This document shows positions 7,854 through 17,500 of a stretch of 64,000 nucleotides of DNA, piece by piece. Numbering within the stretch: the stretch's first letter is position 1; each line of letters begins with the position of its first letter. The position numbers and the translations under genes are program-made. The notes below the pieces were generated by a model. It saw nothing but the letters and a program-made list of their open reading frames with translations, was not told where the DNA came from and made no database searches. The stretch is from HIMB11 sp965657135 (GTDB lineage Bacteria; Pseudomonadota; Alphaproteobacteria; Rhodobacterales; Rhodobacteraceae), in assembly GCA_965657135.1 (NCBI GenBank), contig CBFHNF010000008.1, positions 49,583 to 113,582 on the forward strand, written 5' to 3'.

Positions 7854-10352
7854 TTATTTCTTGCGACTGCCTTTTTTGGTGCCACTTTTGGAGGTTTTGT
7901 CCGCAATCAACTGAACGGCCATGTCCATGGTCACATCCTCGGGTTGGATGTCCTTGGGCAGGGTTGCATTGATTTTGCCGAATTTGACATAGGCGCCATA
8001 TCGGCCATCCATGACGTTCACTGGGCCACCATCTATTGGGTGTTCGCCCAGTTCCTTTAACGGAGTGGCGGCTGTGCGGGCGGAACCGCGGCTGGCCTTT
8101 TTCGCCAATTCCTCGACCGCGCGATTCATACCGATGGTGAATACGTCATCGACCTCTTTCAAATTGGCGTAGGTGCGGCCGTGTTTTACAAACGGACCGT
8201 AGCGGCCAATGCCAGCCTCTATCATCTCTCCGTCTTCAGGGTGCGGGCCAACTTCACGCGGCAAATTCAACAGCATCAAAGCACGCTCCAAATCCATCTC
8301 GGTGGGTGCCCATCCCTTGGGCAGGCTTGCACGTGGGGGCTTGGGTGCCTCTTTTGTCGCCTCGCCTCGTTGAACATAGGGGCCAAAGCGGCCAGATTTA
8401 AGGAAAATTTCATCACCGGCATCTTCCCCCAATAAGCGGTCAGAGCTTTCGTCAATTTCCCCAGAAATGGGCCGCGTGAATGTACACTCGGGATAGTTTC
8501 CACAGCCAACAAAACCACCGGTGCGCGATGATTTAAGGTGGAGTGTTCCGTTTCCGCATTTTGGACACATGCGTGGGTCTGAGCCATCCTCGCGCGGTGG
8601 GTACAGTTGCGGCGCTAGCGCGTCATCCAAAACATCCAAGACTTCGGTGATGCGCAATTCAGAGGTTTCCGCAATCGCCGCGGAAAAATCGCGCCAGAAC
8701 TTTGATAGCAACTCCAGATAATCAGATCCACCTGCGCTGACCTGATCCAATTGATCCTCAAGTGAGGCAGTGAAGTCATATTCCACATAGCGTTTAAAGA
8801 AGTTCAAAAGGAATATCGTAACGATGCGTCCCTTGTCCTCGGGGAATAACCTATTGCTTTCTTTTCGGACGTACTCACGATCTTGGATTGTTGTCACAAT
8901 GGATGCATAGGTCGAGGGGCGACCAATGCCCAATTCTTCCATGCGTTTTACCAATGTCGCTTCTGTATAGCGGGGAGGGGGTTGTGTGAAATGCTGTTCA
9001 GGTGTGATATCCCCCTTGGCCAAGGCTTCGCCTTGCATCACTTGGGGCAGACGTTTGTCGTCATCATCCCCCGATGGGGCATCATCGCGGCCCTCTTCGT
9101 AGACGCGCATAAATCCGTCAAATAATACGACCTGACCATTTGCACGCAGAATGACCTGACCATCTGGGCTGGTGATATCGACGGTGGTGCGTTCCAATTT
9201 TGCCGCCGCCATTTGACACGCAATCGTGCGTTTCCAAATCAGATCATAAAGTTTGCGTTGATCCGCATCAGACAATTTCAATGCCGCCGCATCCTTGGTG
9301 ATAACGGTTGGACGGATACATTCGTGGGCTTCTTGGGCGTTTTTTGCTTTGTTCTTGTACATGCGCGGGGAAGAGGGCACGTAATCAGCACCATAACGCT
9401 CTGCAATGGCATCACGCGTTGCCATGACGGCCTCGGGTGCCATGTCAATGCCATCTGTTCGCATATATGTGATGTGCCCGGCTTCATATAGGCGTTGTGC
9501 CGCACTCATTGTTTGGCGCGCGCCCATGCCAAATTTACGACTTGCTTCTTGTTGAAGCGTGGACGTCATAAAGGGGGCAGATGGGTTGCGTTGCGCAGGT
9601 TTGGATTCAACGGACTGAACGCTTAAGTCACGACTTGTTATCGCCTGCACGGCCATTTCTGCCTGTGTGCCATTGGCCAAATCATATTTATCCAGCTTTT
9701 TCCCAGCAAGTGATGTAAGACGCGCCTCAAAACTTTGACCGCGAGGTGTTGTTAGCTGTGCCTTCACGCTCCAGTATTCTTGTGGATTGAACGCCTCGAT
9801 CTCCATTTCACGTTCAACGATCAGGCGTAAACAAACGGATTGGACGCGGCCTGCGGAACGTGCACCTGGCAATTTACGCCATAAGACAGGTGAAAGGTTA
9901 AAGCCAACCAAATAATCCAATGCGCGTCGCGCCAGATATGCATGTACCAACGGGGCGTCCACATCGCGTGGGTTTTTCATTGCCTCGGTGACTGCAGATT
10001 TGGTGATGGCATTGAATACGACACGCGTAACTTCGGTGTCTTTTTTAATTGCACGGCGTTTGCGCAGTGTTTCCTCTAGGTGCCAACTGATTGCTTCGCC
10101 TTCGCGATCAGGGTCCGTTGCAAGGATCAACACGTTGTCATCTTTTAGCGCGTCGGCAATTGCTTTGACGTGCTTTTTGCTGTCGTTTCCGACTTCCCAA
10201 GTCATCGCAAAATTGTCCTCGGGATTCACGGAACCGTCTTTAGGGGGCAAATCACGAACGTGACCATAAGAGGCCAAGACCGTAAATTCCGATCCCAAAT
10301 ATTTGTTAATTGTCTTTGCCTTAGCAGGAGATTCAACAACAACAACGGGCAT
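7854..10352 (-). CDS. topA: DNA topoisomerase I
   Basis: Type IA topoisomerase (832 residues) that relaxes negative supercoils. The TOPRIM domain begins at the N-terminus (VVVESPAKAKTI) and carries the DPDREGE acidic motif. The active-site tyrosine lies in HITYMRTD. One four-cysteine zinc finger (CPKCGNGTL...GCGNYPEC) follows at about 600, then further C-terminal DNA-binding repeats (FGPYVQRG, YGPFVKHG, YGAYVKFG) and a lysine-rich end. ATG 10352 is clear. It sits downstream of dprA in the same direction with a 77-base gap, an order common in alphaproteobacteria. Confidence 0.97.
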   Translation of the reverse strand: MPVVVVESPAKAKTINKYLGSEFTVLASYGHVRDLPPKDGSVNPEDNFAMTWEVGNDSKKHVKAIADALKDDNVLILATDPDREGEAISWHLEETLRKRRAIKKDTEVTRVVFNAITKSAVTEAMKNPRDVDAPLVHAYLARRALDYLVGFNLSPVLWRKLPGARSAGRVQSVCLRLIVEREMEIEAFNPQEYWSVKAQLTTPRGQSFEARLTSLAGKKLDKYDLANGTQAEMAVQAITSRDLSVQSVESKPAQRNPSAPFMTSTLQQEASRKFGMGARQTMSAAQRLYEAGHITYMRTDGIDMAPEAVMATRDAIAERYGADYVPSSPRMYKNKAKNAQEAHECIRPTVITKDAAALKLSDADQRKLYDLIWKRTIACQMAAAKLERTTVDITSPDGQVILRANGQVVLFDGFMRVYEEGRDDAPSGDDDDKRLPQVMQGEALAKGDITPEQHFTQPPPRYTEATLVKRMEELGIGRPSTYASIVTTIQDREYVRKESNRLFPEDKGRIVTIFLLNFFKRYVEYDFTASLEDQLDQVSAGGSDYLELLSKFWRDFSAAIAETSELRITEVLDVLDDALAPQLYPPREDGSDPRMCPKCGNGTLHLKSSRTGGFVGCGNYPECTFTRPISGEIDESSDRLLGEDAGDEIFLKSGRFGPYVQRGEATKEAPKPPRASLPKGWAPTEMDLERALMLLNLPREVGPHPEDGEMIEAGIGRYGPFVKHGRTYANLKEVDDVFTIGMNRAVEELAKKASRGSARTAATPLKELGEHPIDGGPVNVMDGRYGAYVKFGKINATLPKDIQPEDVTMDMAVQLIADKTSKSGTKKGSRKK

Positions 10353-10429
10353 ACATTATCCTTTCGACTCGCACATAGTGCCATGGCGGCGGAACATGGT
10401 CGTGTTCAAAGGAGTTTGTCAATGCACGT

Positions 10430-11590
10430 TTAATGACGTGTTTGTTCTTTGTGCTCTTTCCCGCTTAGACTGACCATTCCACCCGCCTGTCTTTCTATTT
10501 GGCCCTCGATCTCTAAATCGACAAGGGCTGGGGCCACTTGTGAGGCCGAAGCCTTAAGATCACGGATCAATTGGTCTTCTGCCAGAGGGCAGGGTGAGAG
10601 ACGCGCAAGAATGCGTTGGTGCAGTTTCGCAGTTTTACGCTGGCTGCGTTTGGGGAGTGGCGCTGGCGCATCATCAACGCGGGTCTGCATAGCTGGTAAT
10701 TTTGGCAGTGCTTCAATCACATCGTCTGCGTTGCGCACAAGAATTGCCCCATCGCGGATCAATATATTGCACCCTGACGCGCGCGCATCGAATGGATGCA
10801 CTGAAACCGCATAAACATCACGCCCCTGATCCAGTGCGGTTTTGGCTTTTATTAAACTTCCTGATTTTGCGGCGGCTTCGATCACGATTATGGCTTTTGA
10901 TAGTCCAGAAATCAGGCGGTTTCGCACTGGAAAATGGCGTGCTTGGGGTTGCGTGCCCATTGGCTGTTCCGATAACATCAGCCCGCTTTCGCGAACTTGC
11001 CGCGTTAATTGGGCATTTTCTGCAGGATATACAACGTCCACTCCGCCCCCTAAAACTGCGATTGTACCCGTTCCAATCGACGCAGCATGCGCTGCGGCAT
11101 CCACGCCGCGCGCCAATCCAGAACAGGTAACATATCCTTCCTCTCCTAAAGTCGAAGCCAAGAATCGTGCCATCCGTGTTCCAAGAGAGGAGGCGTTGCG
11201 CGCACCCACAATGCCCAAAACGGGTTTATGCAGCAGGCCAATATTTCCCGCCGCCCAAAACAATGGAGGCGCGTCGACTAAGTCATTTAGAGTGGTTGGA
11301 TATTCTGGGGTTCCATGAAAAATCAGCTTTGCACCGCACTGGGATCCCCGTTTGAGTTCACTGATTGCGAAATCTTTTGAGCAGGGGGCATAGTTTTCCA
11401 CACCGGCCGCACGGGCCACTTCTGGTAAGTGGTCCAGTGCGTTTTGCGCTGTGCCGTGTTCCTCTAGCAATCTATAGAAGGTGGCTATGCCAACACGACG
11501 AGAGCGCAAGAGACGAAGCCACGCTAATCTGTCCTCTTCCTCGAGTGGTGGGATTAGGGGGTGAGCGGAAGAATTAGTATGAACAGCCAT
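10430..11590 (-). CDS. dprA: DNA-protecting protein DprA
   Basis: DprA/Smf protein that binds incoming single-stranded DNA and loads RecA during transformation. A SAM-like N-terminal region is followed by the Rossmann-like domain, with GIVGARNASSLG, SGLARGVDAAAH, VLGGGVDVVYP, and the family hallmark ARHFPVRNRLISGLS. The C-terminal 80 residues form a winged-helix-type domain. ATG 11590 (MAVHTNSSAH) is chosen because the upstream extension overlaps tldD. It supports natural competence potential only if other com genes exist elsewhere. Confidence 0.93.
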   Translation of the reverse strand: MAVHTNSSAHPLIPPLEEEDRLAWLRLLRSRRVGIATFYRLLEEHGTAQNALDHLPEVARAAGVENYAPCSKDFAISELKRGSQCGAKLIFHGTPEYPTTLNDLVDAPPLFWAAGNIGLLHKPVLGIVGARNASSLGTRMARFLASTLGEEGYVTCSGLARGVDAAAHAASIGTGTIAVLGGGVDVVYPAENAQLTRQVRESGLMLSEQPMGTQPQARHFPVRNRLISGLSKAIIVIEAAAKSGSLIKAKTALDQGRDVYAVSVHPFDARASGCNILIRDGAILVRNADDVIEALPKLPAMQTRVDDAPAPLPKRSQRKTAKLHQRILARLSPCPLAEDQLIRDLKASASQVAPALVDLEIEGQIERQAGGMVSLSGKEHKEQTRH

Positions 11591-11645
11591 CGTCGCTCCG
11601 TCGTCTTGCGGAATCAGCAATAGCCTAGAATTGGTTAACGCGGGA

Positions 11646-13073
11646 TTAACGCGCGCCCCCAGACCCACCAACTGTCAGCCCGCCGATCAAAACAGAGGGC
11701 TGCCCGACACCAACAGGTACCCATTGGCCTGATTTCCCGCACGTGCCCATCCCAGGGTCTAATTCCATATCATTCCCAAGTCCGCGAATATGCTGTAATG
11801 CAGTTGCGCCATCGCCAATCAAAGTTGCACCCTTAATCGGTGTACCGACTTGACCGTTCTGGACGCGATAGGCCTCGGTGCAGGAAAAGACGAATTTTCC
11901 GTTTGTGATATCAACTTGTCCGCCGCCAAAACCGACTGCATAAATGCCGTCTTTCAGGTCTGACAATAACTCGGCTGGGGTTGCGTTTCCGCCTTCCATG
12001 ATCGTGTTTGTCATGCGCGGCATTGGCGCGTGTGCATAACTTTGGCGCCGACCATTGCCTGTTGGCTCTGCACCCATCAGGCGCGCGTTTTGGCGATCCT
12101 GCATAAACCCAATCAGAATACCATCGTCAATCAGGACATTGCGCGAACTTGGCGTGCCTTCATCATCAATCGTGATTGAACCGCGACGATTGGGCAGGGT
12201 TCCATCGTCAACGACAGTGACACCTTTGGCAGCAACCCGTTGGCCTAATAGCCCAGCAAACGCACTGGTGCCTTTGCGATTAAAATCGCCCTCTAATCCG
12301 TGACCAACCGCTTCGTGTAACAAAATGCCAGGCCAGCCTGGGCCCAATACAATATCCATGACACCGGCGGGCGCGTCCTCGGCGTTCAGATTTACGCATG
12401 CAATGCGCAGTGCCTCGTTTGCAGTTGCCTGCCAATTATTCGGTGTGATGAGATCAGCCAAGGAATATCTGCCGCCGCCACCGGCAGATCCGCTTTCGCG
12501 TCGACCGTCCTGCTCTACGATTACCGATATATTTAATCGAGTCAGGGGGCGTACGTCCTCCCAAACGTCATCCTCGGGCCGCAGAATCATAATTTCTTGG
12601 ACATTGGTTACGATTGACGCGGACACTTGCACGACACGCTGGTCTTTTGCGCGCAGGTAATCGTCGATCTCTTTTAATATGTCGACTTTTACGGAAAAGG
12701 ATATTTCTTCGGTTGGATCAAAACTTTCGTACAGGGCGCGGTTGCTACGGCTAGGGGCCTGTGACAACGTTGCCATTCCTTGACCCGCAGCAAGCTCTAC
12801 AGTTGCAGATGCTCGTTTTAGCGCGGATGCGCTCATTTCTGTGGAATGCGCGTAACCTGTTACTTCCCCCTTAACCGCGCGCAGGCCAAAGCCTTCGCTG
12901 GCATCAAAGTTGGCAGATTTCAACCTGCTGTCATCCAACATCAAATTCTCAGAGCGTCGGCGTTCGATGAATAATTCCCCATCATCCGCACCCGCGCAGG
13001 TGTTTCTAAGAATTTCCAGTGCGGTAGATCGGTCGAAGTACTGTTCGAATGGATTAAAATCTGTGTCTGACAT
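11646..13073 (-). CDS. tldD: metalloprotease TldD
   Basis: Larger subunit of the TldD/TldE (PmbA) heterodimeric metalloprotease, which degrades unfolded peptides and processes some modified peptides. The zinc motif HEAVGHGLEGD is present, as are conserved GFGLRAV and the C-terminal glycine-rich segment (GGQVDITNGKFVFSC). The ATG at 13073 (MSDTDFNPFEQYF) has AAGGA upstream and gives 475 residues, the usual size. The partner TldE is not in this window. It is divergent from ctaC; the 188-base gap between them must hold both promoters. Confidence 0.95.
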   Translation of the reverse strand: MSDTDFNPFEQYFDRSTALEILRNTCAGADDGELFIERRRSENLMLDDSRLKSANFDASEGFGLRAVKGEVTGYAHSTEMSASALKRASATVELAAGQGMATLSQAPSRSNRALYESFDPTEEISFSVKVDILKEIDDYLRAKDQRVVQVSASIVTNVQEIMILRPEDDVWEDVRPLTRLNISVIVEQDGRRESGSAGGGGRYSLADLITPNNWQATANEALRIACVNLNAEDAPAGVMDIVLGPGWPGILLHEAVGHGLEGDFNRKGTSAFAGLLGQRVAAKGVTVVDDGTLPNRRGSITIDDEGTPSSRNVLIDDGILIGFMQDRQNARLMGAEPTGNGRRQSYAHAPMPRMTNTIMEGGNATPAELLSDLKDGIYAVGFGGGQVDITNGKFVFSCTEAYRVQNGQVGTPIKGATLIGDGATALQHIRGLGNDMELDPGMGTCGKSGQWVPVGVGQPSVLIGGLTVGGSGGAR

Positions 13074-13261
13074 GCGCCGATCCTTGTTATATTCATCAAT
13101 TTGAAGATAAAAATTCAATTAGCGTCCGTTTGACGCAAGCTTAAATCTTTATTTCTTTGAATAAATATGGTTTTAAGCGCAGTGAATACAACGGGATTCC
13201 TTTCAAAGAGCGTCTTTGAGGACCGTTTTTAATGGAAATATGAAACCGATCAGGGTGTAAA

Positions 13262-14143
13262 ATGCGACTGAAATCACTTGTTACTGGCCTTATGGCTATG
13301 TTTGTGGCGGCCCCTGCGATTGCGCAGGAAGGTTTGCAAATTATCGGAGCTCCTACTGACAAAGGTCTGGGCTTTCAGCCAGCGGCAACAGAACTTGCGC
13401 GCGACCTTCAGTGGTTGGATGGCATGATTCTTTGGATTATCACTGCGATCTCAATTTTTGTGGTTGGACTATTGGCGATCGTCGTTATTCGCTATAACCG
13501 TCGCGCAAACCCAGAGCCAGCAACATTCACACACAATACTCCGATCGAGGTACTTTGGACGATTGGTCCAATTTTGATTCTTTTGTTCATCGGCTCTTTT
13601 TCTTTGCCAGTTTTGTTCAAGCAACAAGAAATCCCAGAGGGTGATGTGAACATCAAGGTTACTGGGTATCAGTGGTACTGGGGATACGAGTACACAGATC
13701 ATGAGTTTGGGTTCGACAGCTATATGATTGGTCAGCCTGCAACTGTTGGAAACTATGTGTTGGACGACGAAGTCGAGGCGGCGCTGATTGAAGCAGGATA
13801 CACACGCAAAGAGTTCTTGCTTGCAACTGATACTGCTGTGGTCGTTCCAGTTAACAAAACTGTCGTCATGACGGTGACAGCGGCTGATGTTATTCATTCT
13901 TGGACAATTCCAGCGTTTGGGGTGAAGCAAGATGGTGTTCCAGGACGCTTGGCGCAGCTATGGTTTAAGGCCGAAAAAGAAGGCGTTTACTTTGGTCAGT
14001 GTTCTGAATTGTGCGGTAAAGACCACGCATACATGCCAATCACGGTCAAAGTCGTGAGCGAAGAAGCATACGAAGCATGGCTAAAAGGCGCAAAAGAAGA
14101 ATATGCGAGTGCGCCTGCTTCTTACGCAGTAGCATCGAAGTAA
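13262..14143 (+). CDS. ctaC: cytochrome c oxidase subunit II
   Basis: CuA-bearing subunit of the aa3-type oxidase, which accepts electrons from cytochrome c. It has a signal peptide ending AIAQ, two transmembrane segments (about 55-77 and 97-117), and the aromatic electron-entry motif YQWYWGYEY. The binuclear CuA site reads CSELCGKDHAYM, with the upstream His in VIHSWTIP. Its 293 residues are normal. It opens the ctaC-ctaB-coxF-ctaG-ctaE cluster. Subunit I (ctaD) is not here, as is usual in this group. Electrons from the Sox system in this window could end at this oxidase (inference). Confidence 0.96.
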   Translation: MRLKSLVTGLMAMFVAAPAIAQEGLQIIGAPTDKGLGFQPAATELARDLQWLDGMILWIITAISIFVVGLLAIVVIRYNRRANPEPATFTHNTPIEVLWTIGPILILLFIGSFSLPVLFKQQEIPEGDVNIKVTGYQWYWGYEYTDHEFGFDSYMIGQPATVGNYVLDDEVEAALIEAGYTRKEFLLATDTAVVVPVNKTVVMTVTAADVIHSWTIPAFGVKQDGVPGRLAQLWFKAEKEGVYFGQCSELCGKDHAYMPITVKVVSEEAYEAWLKGAKEEYASAPASYAVASK

Positions 14144-14151
14144 TGAACGCG

Positions 14152-14179
14152 TCCCCAAGCGCCTTTGTGTGTTTGGGGA
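14152..14179 (+). repeat. inverted repeat between ctaC and ctaB
   Basis: TCCCCAA/TTGGGGA, 7-bp perfect arms around a 14-base loop just after the ctaC stop, with no T-run. It may be an mRNA-stabilising hairpin that raises ctaC over the assembly genes; this is a guess. Confidence 0.35.
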
Positions 14180-14209
14180 GCGATTGATGTAACGGATAAA
14201 GACAACGAT

Positions 14210-15151
14210 ATGAGCGACGCAAGCCTACATAACGTGACCCATGAAAACGAAGCGCAGTTCGGCGATTATTTTGCGCTGCTAAAACCGCGCGTTATGACGT
14301 TGGTTGTTTTCACGGCGTTCGTGGGTTTGTTGGCTGCACCCGTGCCTGTGCATCCATTTGTTGGGTTCACAGCGATATTGTTCATTGCGCTTGGCGGGGG
14401 TGCATCTGGCGCACTAAACATGTGGTATGACGCGGACATCGACGCTGTAATGCGCCGGACACAAAAACGGCCGATCCCCGCAGGAAAGGTGACTGCCGAT
14501 GAGGCCAAAGCCTTTGGCATTGCCCTGTCTGGGTTTTCCGTGATCATGCTAGGGTTGGCAACGAACTGGTATGCGGCGGGCTTGTTGGCGTTTACGATTT
14601 TCTTCTACGTTGTGATCTACACAATGTGGTTGAAACGTTGGACGCCGCAAAACATCGTGATCGGTGGGGCGGCAGGCGCGTTTCCCCCTATGATCGGTTG
14701 GTTGGCTGCGACAGGCAGTATGTCGATCGAAGCGGTGTTGATGTTTGCGTTGATCTTTATGTGGACTCCCCCGCATTTTTGGGCGCTCGCACTGTTTATG
14801 CGTAATGATTATGATGACGCCAAAGTTCCAATGCTCACGGTTACCCATGGTCGACGCGCGACACGCAATCACATTCTTGGGTACACTGTTTTATTAGCCA
14901 TTCTTGCAGTTGCGACTGGGTTTACGTCAATTGGCGGCCCGATCTACTTGGCGGTTGCCCTTATTTTGAACGCCCAATTTCTGTGGGGCGCGGTCAAGAT
15001 CTGGCGTCGCGATGAAGTTGCGTCAGAAAACGACAACTTTTTAGTTGAGCGTAAATTCTTCCGCTTATCGCTATTGTATTTATTCGCGCATTTCGGTGCA
15101 ATCCTTCTTGAAGCGGGCTTGACCCGTTATGGTATTGAGGTGCTGGGATGA
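14210..15151 (+). CDS. ctaB: protoheme IX farnesyltransferase (heme O synthase)
   Basis: Integral membrane UbiA-family prenyltransferase that farnesylates heme B to heme O for the oxidase. The LKPRVMTLVVFTAFVG N-terminal motif, the first aspartate-rich site NMWYDADIDAVMRRT and the second (YDDAKVPM) are present, with about nine hydrophobic segments. ATG 14210 (MSDASLHNV) is chosen over an in-frame upstream GTG because the earlier residues are not family-like. The stop overlaps the ATG of the next small gene (ATGA), showing tight coupling. Confidence 0.95.
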   Translation: MSDASLHNVTHENEAQFGDYFALLKPRVMTLVVFTAFVGLLAAPVPVHPFVGFTAILFIALGGGASGALNMWYDADIDAVMRRTQKRPIPAGKVTADEAKAFGIALSGFSVIMLGLATNWYAAGLLAFTIFFYVVIYTMWLKRWTPQNIVIGGAAGAFPPMIGWLAATGSMSIEAVLMFALIFMWTPPHFWALALFMRNDYDDAKVPMLTVTHGRRATRNHILGYTVLLAILAVATGFTSIGGPIYLAVALILNAQFLWGAVKIWRRDEVASENDNFLVERKFFRLSLLYLFAHFGAILLEAGLTRYGIEVLG

Positions 15152-15309
15152 ATTTTCCAAAAGAACACGAACTGCATCAGCGACGCAAGGGTAGAAACCT
15201 TGGGCTGGGCTTGGTTCTGATTGCCTTTGTTGCTATCATCTTTGGATTGACGGTCGTGAAGGTATCTGGCGATGTTTCGGGCGCAATTTCTGGCGAGGTC
15301 GGAAGATGA
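15148..15309 (+). CDS. CoxF-like small cytochrome oxidase assembly protein
   Basis: A 53-residue gene fitted exactly between ctaB and ctaG, sharing ATGA overlaps with both neighbours (ATG 15148-15150, stop TGA 15307-15309). The product starts MNFPKEHELHQRRKGRN and has one hydrophobic helix at about 18-40 (LGLGLVLIAFVAIIFGLTVV) followed by a short polar tail. Small single-helix proteins of this look occupy the same slot in Paracoccus and Roseobacter cta clusters and are called CoxF or cytochrome c oxidase assembly proteins. The mechanism is not known. Position and the double overlap make it a real gene despite its size. Confidence 0.85.
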   Translation: MNFPKEHELHQRRKGRNLGLGLVLIAFVAIIFGLTVVKVSGDVSGAISGEVGR

Positions 15310-15890
15310 AAACATTAGACCCAAAGAAAAAAACTGCGTTGCAAGCATTGAGCCTTGTTGTTGTGATGGGCGCACTTGCATGGGCTTCAGTTCCATTTTA
15401 TGATTGGTTTTGCCGTGTAACTGGTTTTGGTGGCGTGACATCCACGGCCGAGGCCGGATCGGACGTTATCCTAGATCGAACAATTAAAGTACGTTTTGAT
15501 GCATCGCTTGAGCGCGACATGCCGTGGGAATTTAAACCTATGCAGCGCCAGATGGAAATCAAAATTGGTGAAACCGGTTTGGCGTTTTATGAAGCATATA
15601 ACCCATATGACCGCCCGATTGCTGGATCAGCATCGTACAATGTGACGCCGTATGAGGCGGGAGCATTTTTCACAAAAATTGACTGTTTCTGCTTTGAAGA
15701 GCAGGTGCTGCAACCCGGCGAACGCGTGCAGATGCCTGTTACCTTTTTTGTAGACCCGGAGTTGGTGGAAGACCGTGATGCAAAATATACCAAAGTCATC
15801 ACGCTGTCGTACACCTTTTATGAAATTGATCTGCCTGAAGAAACGGCCAACGTTTCAACGGTGACAGATGAAGACACGAAACTTAACTAA
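15306..15890 (+). CDS. ctaG: cytochrome c oxidase assembly protein CtaG/Cox11
   Basis: Periplasmic copper chaperone that builds the CuB centre of subunit I. One N-terminal transmembrane anchor (about 13-30) is followed by YDWFCRVTGFGG and an immunoglobulin-like domain with the copper motif CFCFEEQ near residue 120. The 194-residue length is typical. It overlaps the CoxF-like gene by 4 bases and precedes ctaE by 24 bases. Confidence 0.96.
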   Translation: MKTLDPKKKTALQALSLVVVMGALAWASVPFYDWFCRVTGFGGVTSTAEAGSDVILDRTIKVRFDASLERDMPWEFKPMQRQMEIKIGETGLAFYEAYNPYDRPIAGSASYNVTPYEAGAFFTKIDCFCFEEQVLQPGERVQMPVTFFVDPELVEDRDAKYTKVITLSYTFYEIDLPEETANVSTVTDEDTKLN

Positions 15891-15914
15891 ACCTTCCAAC
15901 GAGGGATAAAAAAA

Positions 15915-16745
15915 ATGGCGCATGTAAAAAATCACGACTATCACATTCTAAACCCATCGCTTTGGCCGCTTTTGGCGTCTGTAGCTGCATTTCTAATGCT
16001 GTTTGGCGCAACGGTTGCGATGAAGGGCGAAACAACAATCTTGGGCGGAATTACGATCTCTGGCCCTTGGATGGCGCTAATCGGTTTTGTTGGCGTTCTT
16101 TACGTCATGTTTGGCTGGTGGGCTGACACTGTGGCTGAAAACAAGGCAGGTGATCACACACCCGTTGTTTTGATCGGATTGCGTTACGGTTTTATCCTGT
16201 TCATCATGTCAGAAGTTATGTTCTTTGCTGCGTGGTTCTGGTCGTTCTTTAAGCATGCGATGTACCCAATGGGCGAAATGAGCCCTATGGTTGATGGCGT
16301 GTGGCCACCAGTTGGGATCGAAACATTTGACCCATGGCACTTGCCATTGATCAACACATTGATCCTATTGTGTTCAGGTGCCGCTGCAACGTGGGCGCAC
16401 CACGCGCTTGCACACGAAGGCAACCGTAAGGATATGATCAACGGTTTGGCGATTGCCGTTGTACTTGGCCTAATCTTCACAGTGTTCCAAGCATATGAAT
16501 ATCAGCACGCAGCCTTTGGTTTCTCTGGAAACATTTATGGCGCGAACTTCTTTATGGCGACTGGCTTCCACGGCTTCCACGTGATTGTTGGTACCATTTT
16601 CTTATTCATTTGCATGATGCGTGCGATGCGCGGTCACTTCAGCAAAGAGTCTCACTTGGGCTTTGAAGCGGCGGCATGGTATTGGCACTTTGTTGACGTG
16701 GTATGGTTGTTCCTGTTCGCTGCCGTTTATGTTTGGGGTGGCTAA
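15915..16745 (+). CDS. ctaE: cytochrome c oxidase subunit III
   Basis: Seven-helix subunit III of the aa3 oxidase (276 residues). Conserved features are the N-terminal KNHDYHILNPSLWP, SEVMFFAAWFWSFF, THHAL-type helix region (WAHHALAHEGNRK) and the C-terminal AAAWYWHFVDVVWLFLF. A GAGGG site precedes the ATG. A hairpin terminator lies 39 bases past the stop, ahead of the SURF1 gene. Confidence 0.97.
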   Translation: MAHVKNHDYHILNPSLWPLLASVAAFLMLFGATVAMKGETTILGGITISGPWMALIGFVGVLYVMFGWWADTVAENKAGDHTPVVLIGLRYGFILFIMSEVMFFAAWFWSFFKHAMYPMGEMSPMVDGVWPPVGIETFDPWHLPLINTLILLCSGAAATWAHHALAHEGNRKDMINGLAIAVVLGLIFTVFQAYEYQHAAFGFSGNIYGANFFMATGFHGFHVIVGTIFLFICMMRAMRGHFSKESHLGFEAAAWYWHFVDVVWLFLFAAVYVWGG

Positions 16746-16783
16746 GCAATCTAGATGCCGAGCATCTGAATATTGATTAATTA

Positions 16784-16809
16784 CGCGCGAAGTCTGACTT
16801 CGCGCGTTT
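16784..16809 (+). terminator. hairpin terminator after ctaE
   Basis: Perfect 10-bp stem CGCGCGAAGT/ACTTCGCGCG with a 3-base loop followed by TTT. It lies just before the SURF1 ribosome site, so it probably attenuates rather than blocks downstream expression. Confidence 0.7.
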
Positions 16810-16826
16810 CCTATTGGGGGATTATC

Positions 16827-17495
16827 ATGCAGCGGACAATTTTCATTTTCGTTATAGGCATTGCTGGAATAGCGGTTTTGATATCTCTTGGCATTTGGCA
16901 GGTGCAACGGCTGTCATGGAAAGAAGGTATTCTGTCGGAAATTGACGCAAAGATTGACGGCGCTCCAATTGCAATTCCTGTTGAGCCGAATGAGTTGGAT
17001 CATAAATATCAAACCGTGCAAGCGTCAGGTCAATTTCTGGACTCACGAATTCGCGTTTTGGTTAGCCAAAAATTGATAGGGGCAGGGTATCGGATTATTC
17101 AACCCTTTCAGCTGGATGATCGCACGATCTTGGTGGATCGTGGGTTTGTGAAACTTGACCAGATTGAAGATATTCGCACGGATCGTGCTACTGTTCTGGG
17201 CAACCTGCATTGGCCAGATGAGGTTGATCAGTACACGCCTGAGCCGGACTTAAACCGCGATATTTGGTTTGCGCGGGACGTTGAGGCGATTGGCAAAGCA
17301 CTAAACGCCGATCCAATTTTAGTTGTTGCACGGGAAATTACACCCGCTGGTGAAAAAGTTTCCCCAATCCCTATTTCCAGCAGTGGTATTCCAAACGATC
17401 ATCTGCAATATGCGATAACATGGTTTTCGCTTTCCGCTGTTTGGGCAGGGATGAGCGGACTGTTCCTATTTAGGACCCGAAGAAGAGAGAGTTAA
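16827..17495 (+). CDS. SURF1 family cytochrome oxidase assembly protein
   Basis: Membrane protein with two helices (about 4-23 and 193-213) flanking a periplasmic domain. It helps insert heme A into subunit I. Family marks are GIWQVQRLSWKEGIL after helix 1, ILVDRGFV in the middle, and NDHLQYAITWFSLSAVW before the end. ATG 16827 (MQRTIFIFV) has GGGGG upstream. It closes the oxidase cluster, and thrC starts 5 bases after its stop. Confidence 0.93.
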   Translation: MQRTIFIFVIGIAGIAVLISLGIWQVQRLSWKEGILSEIDAKIDGAPIAIPVEPNELDHKYQTVQASGQFLDSRIRVLVSQKLIGAGYRIIQPFQLDDRTILVDRGFVKLDQIEDIRTDRATVLGNLHWPDEVDQYTPEPDLNRDIWFARDVEAIGKALNADPILVVAREITPAGEKVSPIPISSSGIPNDHLQYAITWFSLSAVWAGMSGLFLFRTRRRES

Positions 17496-17500
17496 GAGAC

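Noticed and set aside
13469..13930. 153-codon minus-strand frame opposite ctaC
   Set aside because: Fully antisense to the CuA domain of subunit II; composition is that of a shadow frame.
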